DNA of 64,000 nucleotides from Pedobacter sp. AJM (GCF_002197755.1 NZ_NHOT01000010.1:186001-250000), one strand, 5' to 3'. Counted from the stretch's first letter, positions 17,192 through 26,268 are shown. The notes: a model not told the origin generated them from the sequence alone. A program made the numbers and translations.

Positions 17192-17747
17192 ATGACTAAG
17201 CCAATTACAAGTACTTTATCCGATTTCCATCAGGTGATTATCATGATCAACGATGCACGGAACAGGGCCTACAGTAAGGCAAACGCCGAGTTGGTAATGT
17301 TGTATTTTAATATTGGAAAAATTGTTTCTGAAAAAGTATTGGCTGGAAATTGGGGTGATGGAATAGTAAATGATCTGGCAGATTATATCGCTGAAAAGCA
17401 ACCACTTTTAAAGGGATTTAACCGCCGCGGACTTTATAGAATGAAACAATTTTATGATGTTTATAGCGATGAGCAAATTGTTTCGACACTGTTGACAAAT
17501 TGCAAGCTGATCACAACTTAGAAGTGTCACCAGTGGTGACACAATTAGAAAGCAGTATTTTTACTTTTTGCAAAAGGATATTATCAAAAATAAACTGGAC
17601 ACATCATCTGTTAATACTGTCAAAAACAAAAGGCATTGAAGAGAGCCAGCACTCATTGCCGATTATGAAACCAAGTTGATTGATGAAAAACTGCTTGCAG
17701 AAAAATTGCATCAACTTTCTGAAATTTTTTATAGAAATGAACAATAA
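17192..17747 (+). pseudogene. Decayed DUF1016 / YhcG-type PDDEXK nuclease gene
   Basis: The N-terminal DUF1016 domain is intact in frame 1 (17192 to about 17490: ANAELVMLYFNIGKIVSEK, NRRGLYRMKQFYDVY). Homology continues in a second frame (about 17487-17650: LEVSPVVTQLESS, INWTHHLLILSKTKGIEE). It then jumps by a deletion into a third frame for only the C-terminal tail (about 17650-17747: PALIADYETKLIDEKLL). Most of the catalytic nuclease domain is missing. Full-length relatives have about 350 residues; here about 185 codons remain in three frames. The tail overlaps the argB start by 11 bp. It is a foreign insertion in the arginine operon that has since decayed. Confidence 0.85.
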
Positions 17748-18531
17748 GCAACTGACCATCATTAAAATTGGTGGAAACGTCATCGATCACTCCGCAAACT
17801 TACATCAGTTTTTGCTGGATTTTACCGCTTTGCCAGGCGATAAAATCCTGGTTCATGGTGGTGGCAAAATCGCAACAGAACTGGGCGAAAGTTTAGGCAT
17901 CGAAGCGAAAATGGTGGATGGTCGCCGGATTACCGATATTGAAACCTTGCGAATTGTTACCATGGTCTATGCAGGATTAATTAATAAAAATATGGTTGCC
18001 CAGTTGCAGGCCAAGGGTAGCAATGCCATTGGTTTAACCGGTGCGGATGGAAATATCATTCAAGCAAAAAAACGTCCTGTGAAAGAGATCGATTATGGTT
18101 TTGTAGGTGATTTGGATGAAAAATCTGTCTCTGCCGAAACCTTAAGTAAATTATTGCAAGCCGGATTGGTTCCTGTTTTATGTGCCATTACACATGATGG
18201 AGAAACCCAACTGTTAAATACCAATGCCGATACCATTGCATCATCGGTTGCGGTAGCCATGTCGGCTTTATACGAAACGCGTTTGGTATATTGCTTCGAG
18301 AAAAAAGGTGTATTGAAAGATGTAAATGATGATGATTCTGTAGTTAGAGAAATCAAAGCAGATGAATTTGAAGGACTTAAAGCTGATGGAACTGTGCAGG
18401 GCGGAATGATTCCAAAATTGCACAATGCTTTCGAGGCCATTAAAAAAGGTGTTTCTGCCGTTTATATTGGTAAAGCCGATGAATTAGCAGAACTGGCTGA
18501 TGGAACGTTTGGCACCAAAATGCTGAAGTAA
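17737..18531 (+). CDS. argB: N-acylglutamate kinase
   Basis: The 264-residue amino-acid kinase starts at the ATG giving MNNKQLTIIKIGGNVID. The longer open frame from 17680 only reads through the dead nuclease tail. It shows the KIGGNV phosphate loop, LVHGGGKIATELGESLGI (about 41-58), VDGRRITD and the C-terminal DGTVQGGMIPKLHNAFEAI. It phosphorylates N-acylglutamate, the second step of the pathway. Confidence 0.95.
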   Translation: MNNKQLTIIKIGGNVIDHSANLHQFLLDFTALPGDKILVHGGGKIATELGESLGIEAKMVDGRRITDIETLRIVTMVYAGLINKNMVAQLQAKGSNAIGLTGADGNIIQAKKRPVKEIDYGFVGDLDEKSVSAETLSKLLQAGLVPVLCAITHDGETQLLNTNADTIASSVAVAMSALYETRLVYCFEKKGVLKDVNDDDSVVREIKADEFEGLKADGTVQGGMIPKLHNAFEAIKKGVSAVYIGKADELAELADGTFGTKMLK

Positions 18532-18763
18532 AGGTAGAGAAGAAAGGCTGAAGGTTTTGGGATTAGAAAGGAAAAGAAACCGATGAATTCTGCTTTTGCC
18601 ATTTAAACCTGATAGTAGTGGAAAGCTCCCGGTTTTTCATCGGGACTTGTAACGAATAGCAGGACTGAACATCAATAGAATTGCTGAAATTGCTTTTCAA
18701 AAAATATATAAATCTGTGTAATCAAATCATCTGTGTAATCAACCCGCAGGAAAATTAGGAATC
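18532..18763. repeat. argB-proC gap with hairpin and AATCTGTGTAATC words
   Basis: This is 232 bp without a gene. TCCCG/CGGGA forms a small stem at 18627-18645. AATCTGTGTAATC at 18711-18723 and ATCATCTGTGTAATC at 18726-18740 are direct repeats of a word also present at 44.6 kb and 51.2 kb. The stem region has the look of a dispersed intergenic element, which would need a genome search to confirm. Confidence 0.5.
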
Positions 18764-19576
18764 ATGACAAAAAAAATAGCCATCATTGGTAGCGGAAATA
18801 TAGGTTTATCTTTAGCTAAAGGTTTGGTAAAGGCCGACTTTGCTCAAGCGGGCGATATTACACTTACCCGTAGAAATATTGATCATTTAAAATCTTTCGC
18901 CGAAGCTGGATTTGTAGTGAGCAATAATAATAAAGAGGCTGTTTCCAAAGCTAATGTTGTCATCCTCGCCGTTTTGCCGCAACAGTTAAACACCGTTTTA
19001 GATGAAATCAATGCGGCGATAGATTCGGCTAAACATTTGGTTATTTCTGTAATTTCCGGTGTCAGCTGTGCTGCGGTTCGAGCGAAACTGGGTGAGGATG
19101 TAGAAGTGATTCGTGTAATGCCAAACACGGCAATTGCCATCGGACAATCGATGACTTGCATGGCCAGTGATAATGCCTCGGCTGAAAATATTTCGGATGT
19201 GACCAAAATGTTTGAAACCGTAGGCTCGGTAGTTAAAATAAACGAAGATTTAATGACTTCTGCTACCGCACTTTGTGCCTGTGGGATTGCATTTTTTTTA
19301 AGGGCGATCCGGGCAGCATCGCAGGGCGGCGTAGAAATTGGTTTCCATGCCGATGAAGCACTTAAAATGGCTGTTCAAACGGCAAAAGGAGCGGCCGATT
19401 TACTTTTATTGCATGGTACACACCCGGAATCAGAAATAGATAAAGTAACTTCGCCGAAAGGTTGTACCATTGCCGGTTTAAACGAAATGGAACACAATGG
19501 TTTTAGCTCATCATTAATAAAGGGAATTAAACTTTCGGCCTTAAAAGCCGGGAATTTATATACCAAGGAAAGCTAA
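18764..19576 (+). CDS. proC: Pyrroline-5-carboxylate reductase
   Basis: The 270-residue protein has the NADP fold KIAIIGSGNIGLSLAKGL (3-20), VIRVMPNTAIAIGQSM (about 118-133) and the C-terminal VTSPKGCTIAGLNEMEHNGFSSSLIKGI (P5CR dimer helix signature). It makes proline from pyrroline-5-carboxylate. Its place in the arginine operon links the two glutamate-derived pathways: arginine or ornithine breakdown feeds the same semialdehyde pool. It could alternatively serve only proline synthesis. No proA or proB is nearby. Confidence 0.93.
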   Translation: MTKKIAIIGSGNIGLSLAKGLVKADFAQAGDITLTRRNIDHLKSFAEAGFVVSNNNKEAVSKANVVILAVLPQQLNTVLDEINAAIDSAKHLVISVISGVSCAAVRAKLGEDVEVIRVMPNTAIAIGQSMTCMASDNASAENISDVTKMFETVGSVVKINEDLMTSATALCACGIAFFLRAIRAASQGGVEIGFHADEALKMAVQTAKGAADLLLLHGTHPESEIDKVTSPKGCTIAGLNEMEHNGFSSSLIKGIKLSALKAGNLYTKES

Positions 19577-19669
19577 AAGCAGAAAGACTAAAGCTGAAAG
19601 CAAAATAAAAAGTATCATGCATGTTAAGATGAAAATTGTCTTGATACCTGATACTCATTACTTGATACT
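19577..19669. repeat. proC-argE gap with TGATACNTGATAC words
   Basis: Variants of AAAGCTGAAAGC open the gap. It closes with CTTGATACCTGATACTC and TTACTTGATAC just before the next ATG. Non-coding, low complexity. Confidence 0.5.
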
Positions 19670-20737
19670 ATGTCATTAGAAAATATACAAAAGGAAAGTC
19701 TGGATTTATTGCGTCAATTGATTCGTATCCAGTCTTTTAGTAAAGAAGAAGATAGAACGGCTAATTTAATTGCGCAGTTTTTGGATGAGCGGGGCATTAA
19801 AACCCACCGCAAAATGAATAATGTTTGGGCATATAACAAACATTTTGATGCGAAGAAACCAACACTGTTGCTCAATTCCCATCATGATACGGTAAAGCCA
19901 AATTCTGGTTATACCCGTGATCCTTACGATGCAGCCATTGAAGGAGATAAATTATTCGGCTTGGGCAGTAATGATGCTGGTGGTTGCCTGGTTTCCTTAA
20001 TCGGTACGTTTTTATATTACTATGAACAGGAAAATTTAAAATATAACATCTGTTTGGCCGCAACGGCGGAAGAAGAAATTTCCGGTAATAACGGATTAGA
20101 ATTGGTTCTGCCTGATTTAGGTGAATTGGAATTCGGAATTGTGGGTGAACCGACAGAAATGAATTTAGCCATTGCTGAACGTGGATTATTAGTATTGGAT
20201 TGTGTTTCTCATGGCAAAGCAGGTCATGCGGCACGTGAAGAAGGCGAAAATGCCATTTACAAAGCATTGGCAGCTATCGAATGGTTCAGGAATTATCAGT
20301 TCCCGAAAGTCTCTGAGGTTTTTGGTCCGCTGAAAATGTCGGTTACGATTATCAATGCGGGTTCGCAGCATAATGTGGTTCCGGCAAATTGTACTTTTAC
20401 AGTAGATGTCCGGGTGACTGATGCATATACCAACGAAGAAGTTTTAGAAATTATCCGGGCCAATGTAGATTGTGATGTTACACCACGATCTATCCGTTTA
20501 AAGCCATCATCAATCGATAAAAACCATCCTGTAGTTCAGGCTGGTGTGGCATTGGGTAAAACTACTTATGGTTCGCCAACAACATCCGATCAGGCTTTAT
20601 TAGATATTCCATCTGTAAAATGCGGACCAGGTTTTTCTGGCCGCTCGCACATGGCTGATGAGTTTTTGTATGTGAGGGAAGTAGCAGAAGGTGTGGAAGG
20701 ATATGTGAATATGTTAAAACCGGTTATTGAAGGTTGA
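19670..20737 (+). CDS. argE: M20 metallohydrolase, N-acylornithine/N-acylcitrulline deacylase
   Basis: The 355-residue M20-family zinc hydrolase has its first metal His-Asp pair in LLLNSHHDTVKPN (about 67-79). The bridging Asp is in LGSNDAGGCL, the catalytic Glu pair in TAEEEISGNNG, and a GEPTE turn and GPGFSGRSHMADE (about 323-335) follow. In this operon it should remove the acyl group from the product of the transcarbamylase, that is N-succinyl- or N-acetylcitrulline. No argJ is present, so the acyl group must be removed by such an enzyme. The symbol reflects role and family, not proven specificity. Confidence 0.87.
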   Translation: MSLENIQKESLDLLRQLIRIQSFSKEEDRTANLIAQFLDERGIKTHRKMNNVWAYNKHFDAKKPTLLLNSHHDTVKPNSGYTRDPYDAAIEGDKLFGLGSNDAGGCLVSLIGTFLYYYEQENLKYNICLAATAEEEISGNNGLELVLPDLGELEFGIVGEPTEMNLAIAERGLLVLDCVSHGKAGHAAREEGENAIYKALAAIEWFRNYQFPKVSEVFGPLKMSVTIINAGSQHNVVPANCTFTVDVRVTDAYTNEEVLEIIRANVDCDVTPRSIRLKPSSIDKNHPVVQAGVALGKTTYGSPTTSDQALLDIPSVKCGPGFSGRSHMADEFLYVREVAEGVEGYVNMLKPVIEG

Positions 20738-20802
20738 GGGTTTAAGGCGTAAGGTTCAGATGCGAAACTTAAATGCCCCTTTATCTTTTAAAAGATTTAA
20801 AA

Positions 20803-20932
20803 ACCTTTGTGCTTAGTGTCTTTGTGGTAAAAATAGCCTTGTGTTCTCTGAAAAACTTCATGAACTCTGTGCTAAAATTATAAAATAGCTTGGCGCACTT
20901 TGCGAAAAAACTTAGTGCCCTTTGCGGTTAAA
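20803..20932. repeat. CTTTGTG/CTTTGCG word array before argH
   Basis: Repeats variants of AACCTTTGTGCTTAGTGTC, CTTTGTGGTAAAA, GAACTCTGTGCTAAAA and TTAGTGCCCTTTGCGGTTAAA. The same word family occurs around the broken GxxExxY gene (33.7-34.2 kb) and before rsmA (50.2 kb). Confidence 0.7.
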
Positions 20933-20942
20933 TAGATTTAAA

Positions 20943-22274
20943 ATGAAAATCTGGCAAAAAAATACAGACGTAAATAAATTTGTAGAAACCTTTACGGTTG
21001 GAAAAGACCGTGAACTGGATCTACAAATGGCAAAATTTGATGTGTTGGGCTCTCTGGCCCATACGCAAATGTTGGAAACCATTAACCTGCTTACTGCTGA
21101 TGAATTAAAAACCGTTCAGCAGGAATTGAAAAATATTTATGCTGAAATTGAGGCTGGAAATTTCACTATTGAAGATACCGTAGAGGATGTTCATTCGCAG
21201 GTAGAATGGTTGCTTACGCAGCGAATTGGTGAGGCAGGAAAGAAAATCCACAGCGGACGCTCACGTAATGATCAGGTTCTGGTTGATTTAAAGCTATTTT
21301 TCAGGGCTTGTATTGAAGATATGGTCAATCAGACATCAATCTTGTTTAACCAATTAATTGAATTAAGTAATGCACACCAAGATAAATTGATGCCAGGCTA
21401 CACGCATTTGCAGATTGCCATGCCATCATCATTCGGACTATGGTTTGGTGCCTACGCGGAAAGCCTTGCCGATGATCTTGAACTGATGCTTGCTGCCTGG
21501 AAAATTACCAATAAAAATCCATTGGGTTCTGCCGCTGGTTATGGTTCGTCATTCCCATTAAACAGAACTTTAACGACTGAATTATTAGGATTCGAAAGTT
21601 TAAACTACAATGTGGTTTATGCGCAGATGGGGCGTGGAAAAACAGAAAGAATTTTGGCACAGGCCATGAGTTCCATTGCGGCTACTTTGGCCAAAATGGC
21701 AATGGATGTATGTTTATTCATCAACCAGAATTTCAGTTTCATTAGTTTTCCGGCAGAACTGACTACAGGTTCGAGTATTATGCCGCACAAGAAAAATCCG
21801 GATGTTTTTGAACTGATTCGTTCACGTTGCAATAAAATACAGGCTTTGCCCAATGAAATTGCCATGATGATCACCAATTTGCCATCAGGTTATCACCGAG
21901 ATTTACAATTGCTGAAAGAAAATCTTTTTCCAGCCATTACTTCCCTGAATGAATGTTTGGAGATCGCTACATTTATGTTTCAAAACATCACCATCAAGGA
22001 TGACATCTTAAAAGATAAAAAATACGATTATCTGTTTAGTGTAGAGGTGGTTAATGAACTGGCGTTGCAGGGGGTTCCATTCAGGGAAGCATATAAAATT
22101 GTAGGCGAACAGATTGAAAATGGTACCTTTGCACCATCAAGTGAGATCAAACATACACATGAAGGCAGTATTGGCAACCTTTGTAACGAGCAGATTACGG
22201 CAGCAATGCAGCAGGTTTTAGCTCAGTTTGGTTTTGAAAAAGTGAATAAAGCAATAGAAGATTTAATAGCATAA
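20943..22274 (+). CDS. argH: Argininosuccinate lyase
   Basis: The 443-residue fumarase/ASL-superfamily protein starts at the ATG of MKIWQKNTDVNKFVETF. The in-frame TTG 21 bp earlier lies in the repeat array and is rejected. Signatures are DVHSQVEWLLT, HSGRSRNDQVLVDL (about 103-116), PGYTHLQIAMPS and the mobile signature loop TTGSSIMPHKKNPD (about 270-283). It splits argininosuccinate into arginine and fumarate, the last step of the pathway. Confidence 0.96.
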   Translation: MKIWQKNTDVNKFVETFTVGKDRELDLQMAKFDVLGSLAHTQMLETINLLTADELKTVQQELKNIYAEIEAGNFTIEDTVEDVHSQVEWLLTQRIGEAGKKIHSGRSRNDQVLVDLKLFFRACIEDMVNQTSILFNQLIELSNAHQDKLMPGYTHLQIAMPSSFGLWFGAYAESLADDLELMLAAWKITNKNPLGSAAGYGSSFPLNRTLTTELLGFESLNYNVVYAQMGRGKTERILAQAMSSIAATLAKMAMDVCLFINQNFSFISFPAELTTGSSIMPHKKNPDVFELIRSRCNKIQALPNEIAMMITNLPSGYHRDLQLLKENLFPAITSLNECLEIATFMFQNITIKDDILKDKKYDYLFSVEVVNELALQGVPFREAYKIVGEQIENGTFAPSSEIKHTHEGSIGNLCNEQITAAMQQVLAQFGFEKVNKAIEDLIA

Positions 22275-22275
22275 T

Positions 22276-23529
22276 ATGAAAGTTTCAGTATTAGCCAGTG
22301 CATTAATTGGCTCAGAAATTATAAAAATTGGCAATGAAGTTAACGAAATGAAACGCAAAGGCGCTTCAATCGCTAACTTAACCATCGGTGATTTCGATTC
22401 GAATATTTACCCGATACCAAGCGAATTGAAAGCCGGAATTGTAGATGCATACCATGCAAATCAAACTAACTATCCTCCTGCAGATGGCGTTTTACAATTA
22501 CGCGAAACCGTTTCTGAATTACTGAAAGATAGATTCGGATTGGAATACAATACTAACAGTATTTTGGTTTCAGGCGGTTCCCGTCCGTTAATTTATGCAA
22601 CTTATTTAGCCTTAATCGATCCGGGAGATACCGTTGTTTTTCCGGCACCCTCCTGGAATAACAATCACTATTGCCACTTAACTTCGGCTAAAACTATTGC
22701 TGTAGAAACTGATGCTGCGCATAATTTTATGCCAACAGCTGCACAATTAAAACCGCATTTAAAAGGAGCAACTTTATTGGCTTTATGTTCCCCTTTGAAC
22801 CCGACTGGAACGATGTTCGATGGTGATTCTTTAGCTGAAATCTGTGATGTTATTTTGGAAGAAAATGCAAGTCGCGGAGCTGATGAAAAGCCATTGTATT
22901 TAATGTACGATCAGATTTATTCCCTTTTAACTTTTGGCAAAGCCCATGTAAATCCGGTTTCTTTACGTCCGGCGATGCGTGAGTTTACGGTATTTGTGGA
23001 TGGCAGTTCTAAGTGTTTAGCTGCAACCGGCGTGCGTGTAGGCTGGGGTTTTGGTCCGGAAGATATTATCAACAGGATGAAAGCATTGGTTGGGCACATG
23101 GGTGCCTGGGCACCTAAGGCTGAGCAGGTGGCTATGTCAAATTACTTTAATAATAAAGTACAGGTTGATACTTTCTTAACCAGTTTTAAGAGCCAGATTC
23201 AGGATAGTTTGAATGCGCTTTATAATGGCTTTAACGAATTAAAGAATGAAGGCTTTAATGTGGAGGCTGTAGAGCCAATGGGTGCCATTTATTTAACCAT
23301 TAAAATCGACTATATCGGAAAAACCACTGAAGATGGTCAGGTTTTAAAAGACAGTGCAGATGTGAATTTCTACCTGATCAAAGAAGCTGGCGCAGCTTTG
23401 GTTCCTTTTTCTGCCTTCGGAAATGCAGATAGTATGCCTTGGTTCAGGGCTTCAGTTGGTGCTTGTACTTTGCAGGATATTAAAGATATGTTGCCAAGGA
23501 TTAAAGCGGCATTGAGTAAATTGAAATAA
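22276..23529 (+). CDS. Class I/II PLP aminotransferase, last gene of the arginine operon
   Basis: This 417-residue fold-type I aminotransferase has NYPPADGVLQLRETV (about 55-69), LCSPLNPTGTMF (about 174-185), the PLP-stacking YDQIY and the Schiff-base lysine in DGSSKCLAATGVRVGWG (about 238-254). It begins 1 bp after argH stops, so it is translated from the same message. It resembles the aspartate-aminotransferase group. Supplying aspartate for ArgG or recycling glutamate would fit, but substrate cannot be read. A terminator follows directly. Confidence 0.85.
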   Translation: MKVSVLASALIGSEIIKIGNEVNEMKRKGASIANLTIGDFDSNIYPIPSELKAGIVDAYHANQTNYPPADGVLQLRETVSELLKDRFGLEYNTNSILVSGGSRPLIYATYLALIDPGDTVVFPAPSWNNNHYCHLTSAKTIAVETDAAHNFMPTAAQLKPHLKGATLLALCSPLNPTGTMFDGDSLAEICDVILEENASRGADEKPLYLMYDQIYSLLTFGKAHVNPVSLRPAMREFTVFVDGSSKCLAATGVRVGWGFGPEDIINRMKALVGHMGAWAPKAEQVAMSNYFNNKVQVDTFLTSFKSQIQDSLNALYNGFNELKNEGFNVEAVEPMGAIYLTIKIDYIGKTTEDGQVLKDSADVNFYLIKEAGAALVPFSAFGNADSMPWFRASVGACTLQDIKDMLPRIKAALSKLK

Positions 23530-23544
23530 GATTATAAATAGATA

Positions 23545-23580
23545 AAAAAACCTCTTCAATTAATTTTGAAGAGGTTTTTT
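23545..23580. terminator. Bidirectional terminator closing the arginine operon
   Basis: A perfect 15-bp stem, AAAAAACCTCTTCAA with TTGAAGAGGTTTTTT, has a short TTAATT loop and T-runs on both strands. It can serve the arginine operon on the plus strand and the rtcB operon on the minus strand. Confidence 0.93.
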
Positions 23581-23616
23581 ATTGTCGTAAGACTTTTGTA
23601 AATAATAGTCAATGCT

Positions 23617-23683
23617 GAGGGACGAAGCAATAACGATTTGACTGAAGACTAAGGACTTTGGACTAAAGACTCAACACTCCACG
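23617..23683. repeat. GGACTNNAGACT word array
   Basis: Contains GACTGAAGACTAAGGACT, TTTGGACTAAAGACTCAAC. Similar GACT words sit at 38643-38668 and 45243-45276, in each case right beside the stop codon of a minus-strand gene. Confidence 0.6.
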
Positions 23684-25108
23684 CTAATCCTCCCTGCTTC
23701 CATCATCAGCCATTCTCACCATTTTAGGCTCGAATTTAGCGATAACATCAACCAGTTCAGTTTGTGCTGCCATCACTTTGTCAATGTCTTTATAGGCCAT
23801 TGGTGCCTCATCTAAACCTGCGCCGATTAAAGTGACATGATGGTCTTTCAAAATGGCCTTCATCTCCGATTTCGTAATCGATTGAATCGCTTTTGTTCGG
23901 CTCATTTGTCTACCTGCACCATGCGAAGCAGAATTGATGGCATTCACTTCACCTTTTCCCCTAACTAAAAATCCTGGTGCAGTCATACTTCCCGGGATGA
24001 TCCCCATCACGCCTTTACCGGCAGGCGTTGCACCTTTTCGGTGAACAATTACTTCTTCGCCATCAAGCATTTCTTTCCAGGCAAAATTATGATGGTTTTC
24101 TACTTTGGCCAAAACTTTGGCACCAATGGCTTTAGTCAACCTTTTATGGATCACTTCATGACAGGCTGATGCATAATCGCCGGCTAAATTCATGGCAATC
24201 CAATATTCTTGTCCTTCGGAAGTGTTTAAGTCAAGGTAAGCCAGATTTACAGCCTCCTTGGGCAATTTACAGATCTCTTTAGCCAGTTTAGTATAATGAC
24301 CAGCAATTGTTGCGCCAAGGCCTCGTGAACCTGAATGCGTTAATAAAGCCACATAACGGCCTTTATCAATGTTTAAAATTTCATCTCGTTCTGCGAAGTC
24401 AATGATCCCCCATTCCACAAAGTGATTTCCACCACCCGAAGTACCCAATTGTGCCCAGGCTTTTCCATGCAGGTTTTTCAGGAAAGGAATGCTGTTGAAA
24501 GCCCCGTTCTCTAAAACCTCATGATCTGCTTTTTCATTACCTTTAAAATTTTGACCGGCACCAAATTTGGTGAAGGCAATTAATTCGCGTTTGTACATGG
24601 CATCTTTACCGAAATAATGTTTTTCGGGAATATCAAAAATACTCAAAGCCATCCGGCACCCAATATCTACACCTACTCCATAAGGAATAATCGCATTTCT
24701 CGTAGCCAATACGCCACCGATGGGCAAACCATAACCTTGGTGGGCATCAGGCATTAATGCACCTGCAACCGTAACCGGTAATTTCATGGCAATATCCATT
24801 TGGTTTCTTGCGCCTTCTTCAATGTAATCAGGACCAAATACCGCGTAGGGTTTAACATGGTTTACCAGTTCGATGGTTTCATCTTTTGGCACATTGGCTT
24901 CCTCAATCACGGCTGTTGCCAAAATGTTCAATATTTCATCATCCAAAAAACTTTCCGGATAATCTTTTACTTTCTTAAATAAGGCCAATAATTCTTTTTC
25001 TTCAATATCCGCAAAATTTTCTTTCACGATAGCTAATGCTAAGCCTACTATTTTTCCTTCGGTATAACCTATTTCGATCAGGTTATTACCTGTGATGTTG
25101 CTGTTCAT
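23684..25108 (-). CDS. rtcB: RtcB-family RNA ligase
   Basis: The 474-residue protein keeps the RtcB active site: DAHQGYGLPIGG (121-132), the metal Cys in VGVDIGCRMA (C151), GTSGGGNHFVEW (222-233), HSGSRGLG (258-265), ENHHNF (337-342) and the guanylylated histidine in ASHGAGRQMSR (H396). RtcB joins 2-prime,3-prime-cyclic-phosphate and 5-prime-OH RNA ends using GTP and Mn, the ends made by tRNA-cutting ribonucleases. It is longer than the roughly 400-residue E. coli enzyme because of N-terminal sequence. It is the second gene after the SPFH gene, 62 bp downstream, with no archease here. All catalytic residues I can check are present. Confidence 0.95.
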   Translation of the reverse strand: MNSNITGNNLIEIGYTEGKIVGLALAIVKENFADIEEKELLALFKKVKDYPESFLDDEILNILATAVIEEANVPKDETIELVNHVKPYAVFGPDYIEEGARNQMDIAMKLPVTVAGALMPDAHQGYGLPIGGVLATRNAIIPYGVGVDIGCRMALSIFDIPEKHYFGKDAMYKRELIAFTKFGAGQNFKGNEKADHEVLENGAFNSIPFLKNLHGKAWAQLGTSGGGNHFVEWGIIDFAERDEILNIDKGRYVALLTHSGSRGLGATIAGHYTKLAKEICKLPKEAVNLAYLDLNTSEGQEYWIAMNLAGDYASACHEVIHKRLTKAIGAKVLAKVENHHNFAWKEMLDGEEVIVHRKGATPAGKGVMGIIPGSMTAPGFLVRGKGEVNAINSASHGAGRQMSRTKAIQSITKSEMKAILKDHHVTLIGAGLDEAPMAYKDIDKVMAAQTELVDVIAKFEPKMVRMADDGSRED

Positions 25109-25170
25109 TTTTTTCTACATTAATCCCCGGCAGGCAACATTCACCTAACCGAGGGGTTTTTAAATTTAGT

Positions 25171-26268
25171 TTATTTCACGAAAATCTGTTTCAACTGATC
25201 TACAATTTGTCCGCTGCCAGATAAGCTGATGTTATTGATTTTCTCTGCGATTTTCTCTACGTATTCCATCTCTTTCAACTTATACAACATGCTATTGTCT
25301 TCCATTAATTTGGCAGTATTCAACAAACTTCTGGTCGAGGCCGTTTCTTCTCTTCGGGTAATGATATTGGCTTGTGCTCTTTTTTCGGCAACCAAAACCT
25401 GGTTCATAATCTCCTTCACATCACCTGGTAAAACAATGTCTTTAACACCACAGTTGGTCAATTTAACACCTAAGCTTTCAACCTTATCCAATGTGGTGGC
25501 CATTACCATTTCAGCAATTTTTTCCTTGCTTTCCATCAATTCGTCAAAAGTCATAAGGCCAATAGATTCTCTTAATGCCAGTTGCATGGTGATGTACAAT
25601 TGTTTTTCGAATTCCTTGTTCTCCAATAACGCCCTGATGATATCATCAACTTTATACTGAATGCTGAAGTTTACCCTCAATTGTGCTTTATCTTTTGTTA
25701 AGATTTCTTGTCCAAGAATTTCCATGTTCAATTGTCTCATATCAGTTTTTAAAACATGAATTGTAGTGGCATTTTTCCAGTACAAATAGTTTCCTGCACC
25801 CACTATTTTTTCAAATTTTCCATCGATAAATAACAATCCTTTTTCGTATGATTCTACTTTGTTGGCCCTGATGTAATTTATTAATGGTGCTTTGTCCAAT
25901 AAGTTTTTATCAATTGTTTCGTCAATATTAATGTTGCTGATGTTTACCTTAACAAAGTTGTATTCTGATAAACCTTTCCAGATGGCATGTTTACCTGCGG
26001 TTAATACACTTTTAAAATTGTTATTTCTGTAAACCAAAGCCAACTCATTATCAGCTACTTCAACAACATGCACTAAGTTTACAAAGTCATTGTTCATTAA
26101 CAAAACTTCTAACTCTGCAATGGTGAAGCAATATTCCTTACCCATGTCGTATACGGTAATGTCTTCGCCAAAACCTAACCAGTAAGTTCCTGCAGTTAAT
26201 ACGTTTTTTAATTTTCCTTTTTTAAACACCAATCCAACATAATTGGTGTTAATGGTTACTCTTTTCAT
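25171..26268 (-). CDS. SPFH/slipin-family protein with a triple N-terminal repeat
   Basis: The 365-residue protein has an SPFH (band 7) core at about 175-300 (LNMEILGQEILTKDKAQLRV, DELMESKEKIAEMV, VLVAEKRAQANIITRREETA) and a C-terminal coiled helix. The N-terminal half is a threefold repeat at about 12-41, 77-108 and 144-173. Each repeat has a GLVFKKGK-like strand, then VLTAGTYW, VLTAGKHAIW or IVGAGNYLYW. Unlike typical slipins there is no N-terminal membrane segment, so it is probably soluble or peripherally bound. It is the first protein gene after the tRNA-like leader and is followed by rtcB. Its role may be as a scaffold for the repair enzyme (inference). Confidence 0.85.
   Translation of the reverse strand: MKRVTINTNYVGLVFKKGKLKNVLTAGTYWLGFGEDITVYDMGKEYCFTIAELEVLLMNNDFVNLVHVVEVADNELALVYRNNNFKSVLTAGKHAIWKGLSEYNFVKVNISNINIDETIDKNLLDKAPLINYIRANKVESYEKGLLFIDGKFEKIVGAGNYLYWKNATTIHVLKTDMRQLNMEILGQEILTKDKAQLRVNFSIQYKVDDIIRALLENKEFEKQLYITMQLALRESIGLMTFDELMESKEKIAEMVMATTLDKVESLGVKLTNCGVKDIVLPGDVKEIMNQVLVAEKRAQANIITRREETASTRSLLNTAKLMEDNSMLYKLKEMEYVEKIAEKINNISLSGSGQIVDQLKQIFVK

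Noticed and set aside
17524..17542. Palindrome GTGTCACCAGTGGTGACAC as an operator
   Set aside because: It lies inside the decayed nuclease gene and encodes the conserved VSPVVTQ segment in the second frame, so coding constraint explains it.
17680..17736. Upstream extension of argB
   Set aside because: These codons read through the C-terminal remains of the DUF1016 gene in another frame; the kinase fold starts at 17737.
14475..20932. CRISPR-like array
   Set aside because: The repeats are degenerate, of irregular spacing and without uniform spacers or cas genes.
25125..25156. Hairpin CCCCGG/CCGAGGGG between slipin and rtcB as a regulatory terminator
   Set aside because: The T-run is on the plus strand where no gene ends; the stem is interrupted and gives no clear minus-strand terminator.
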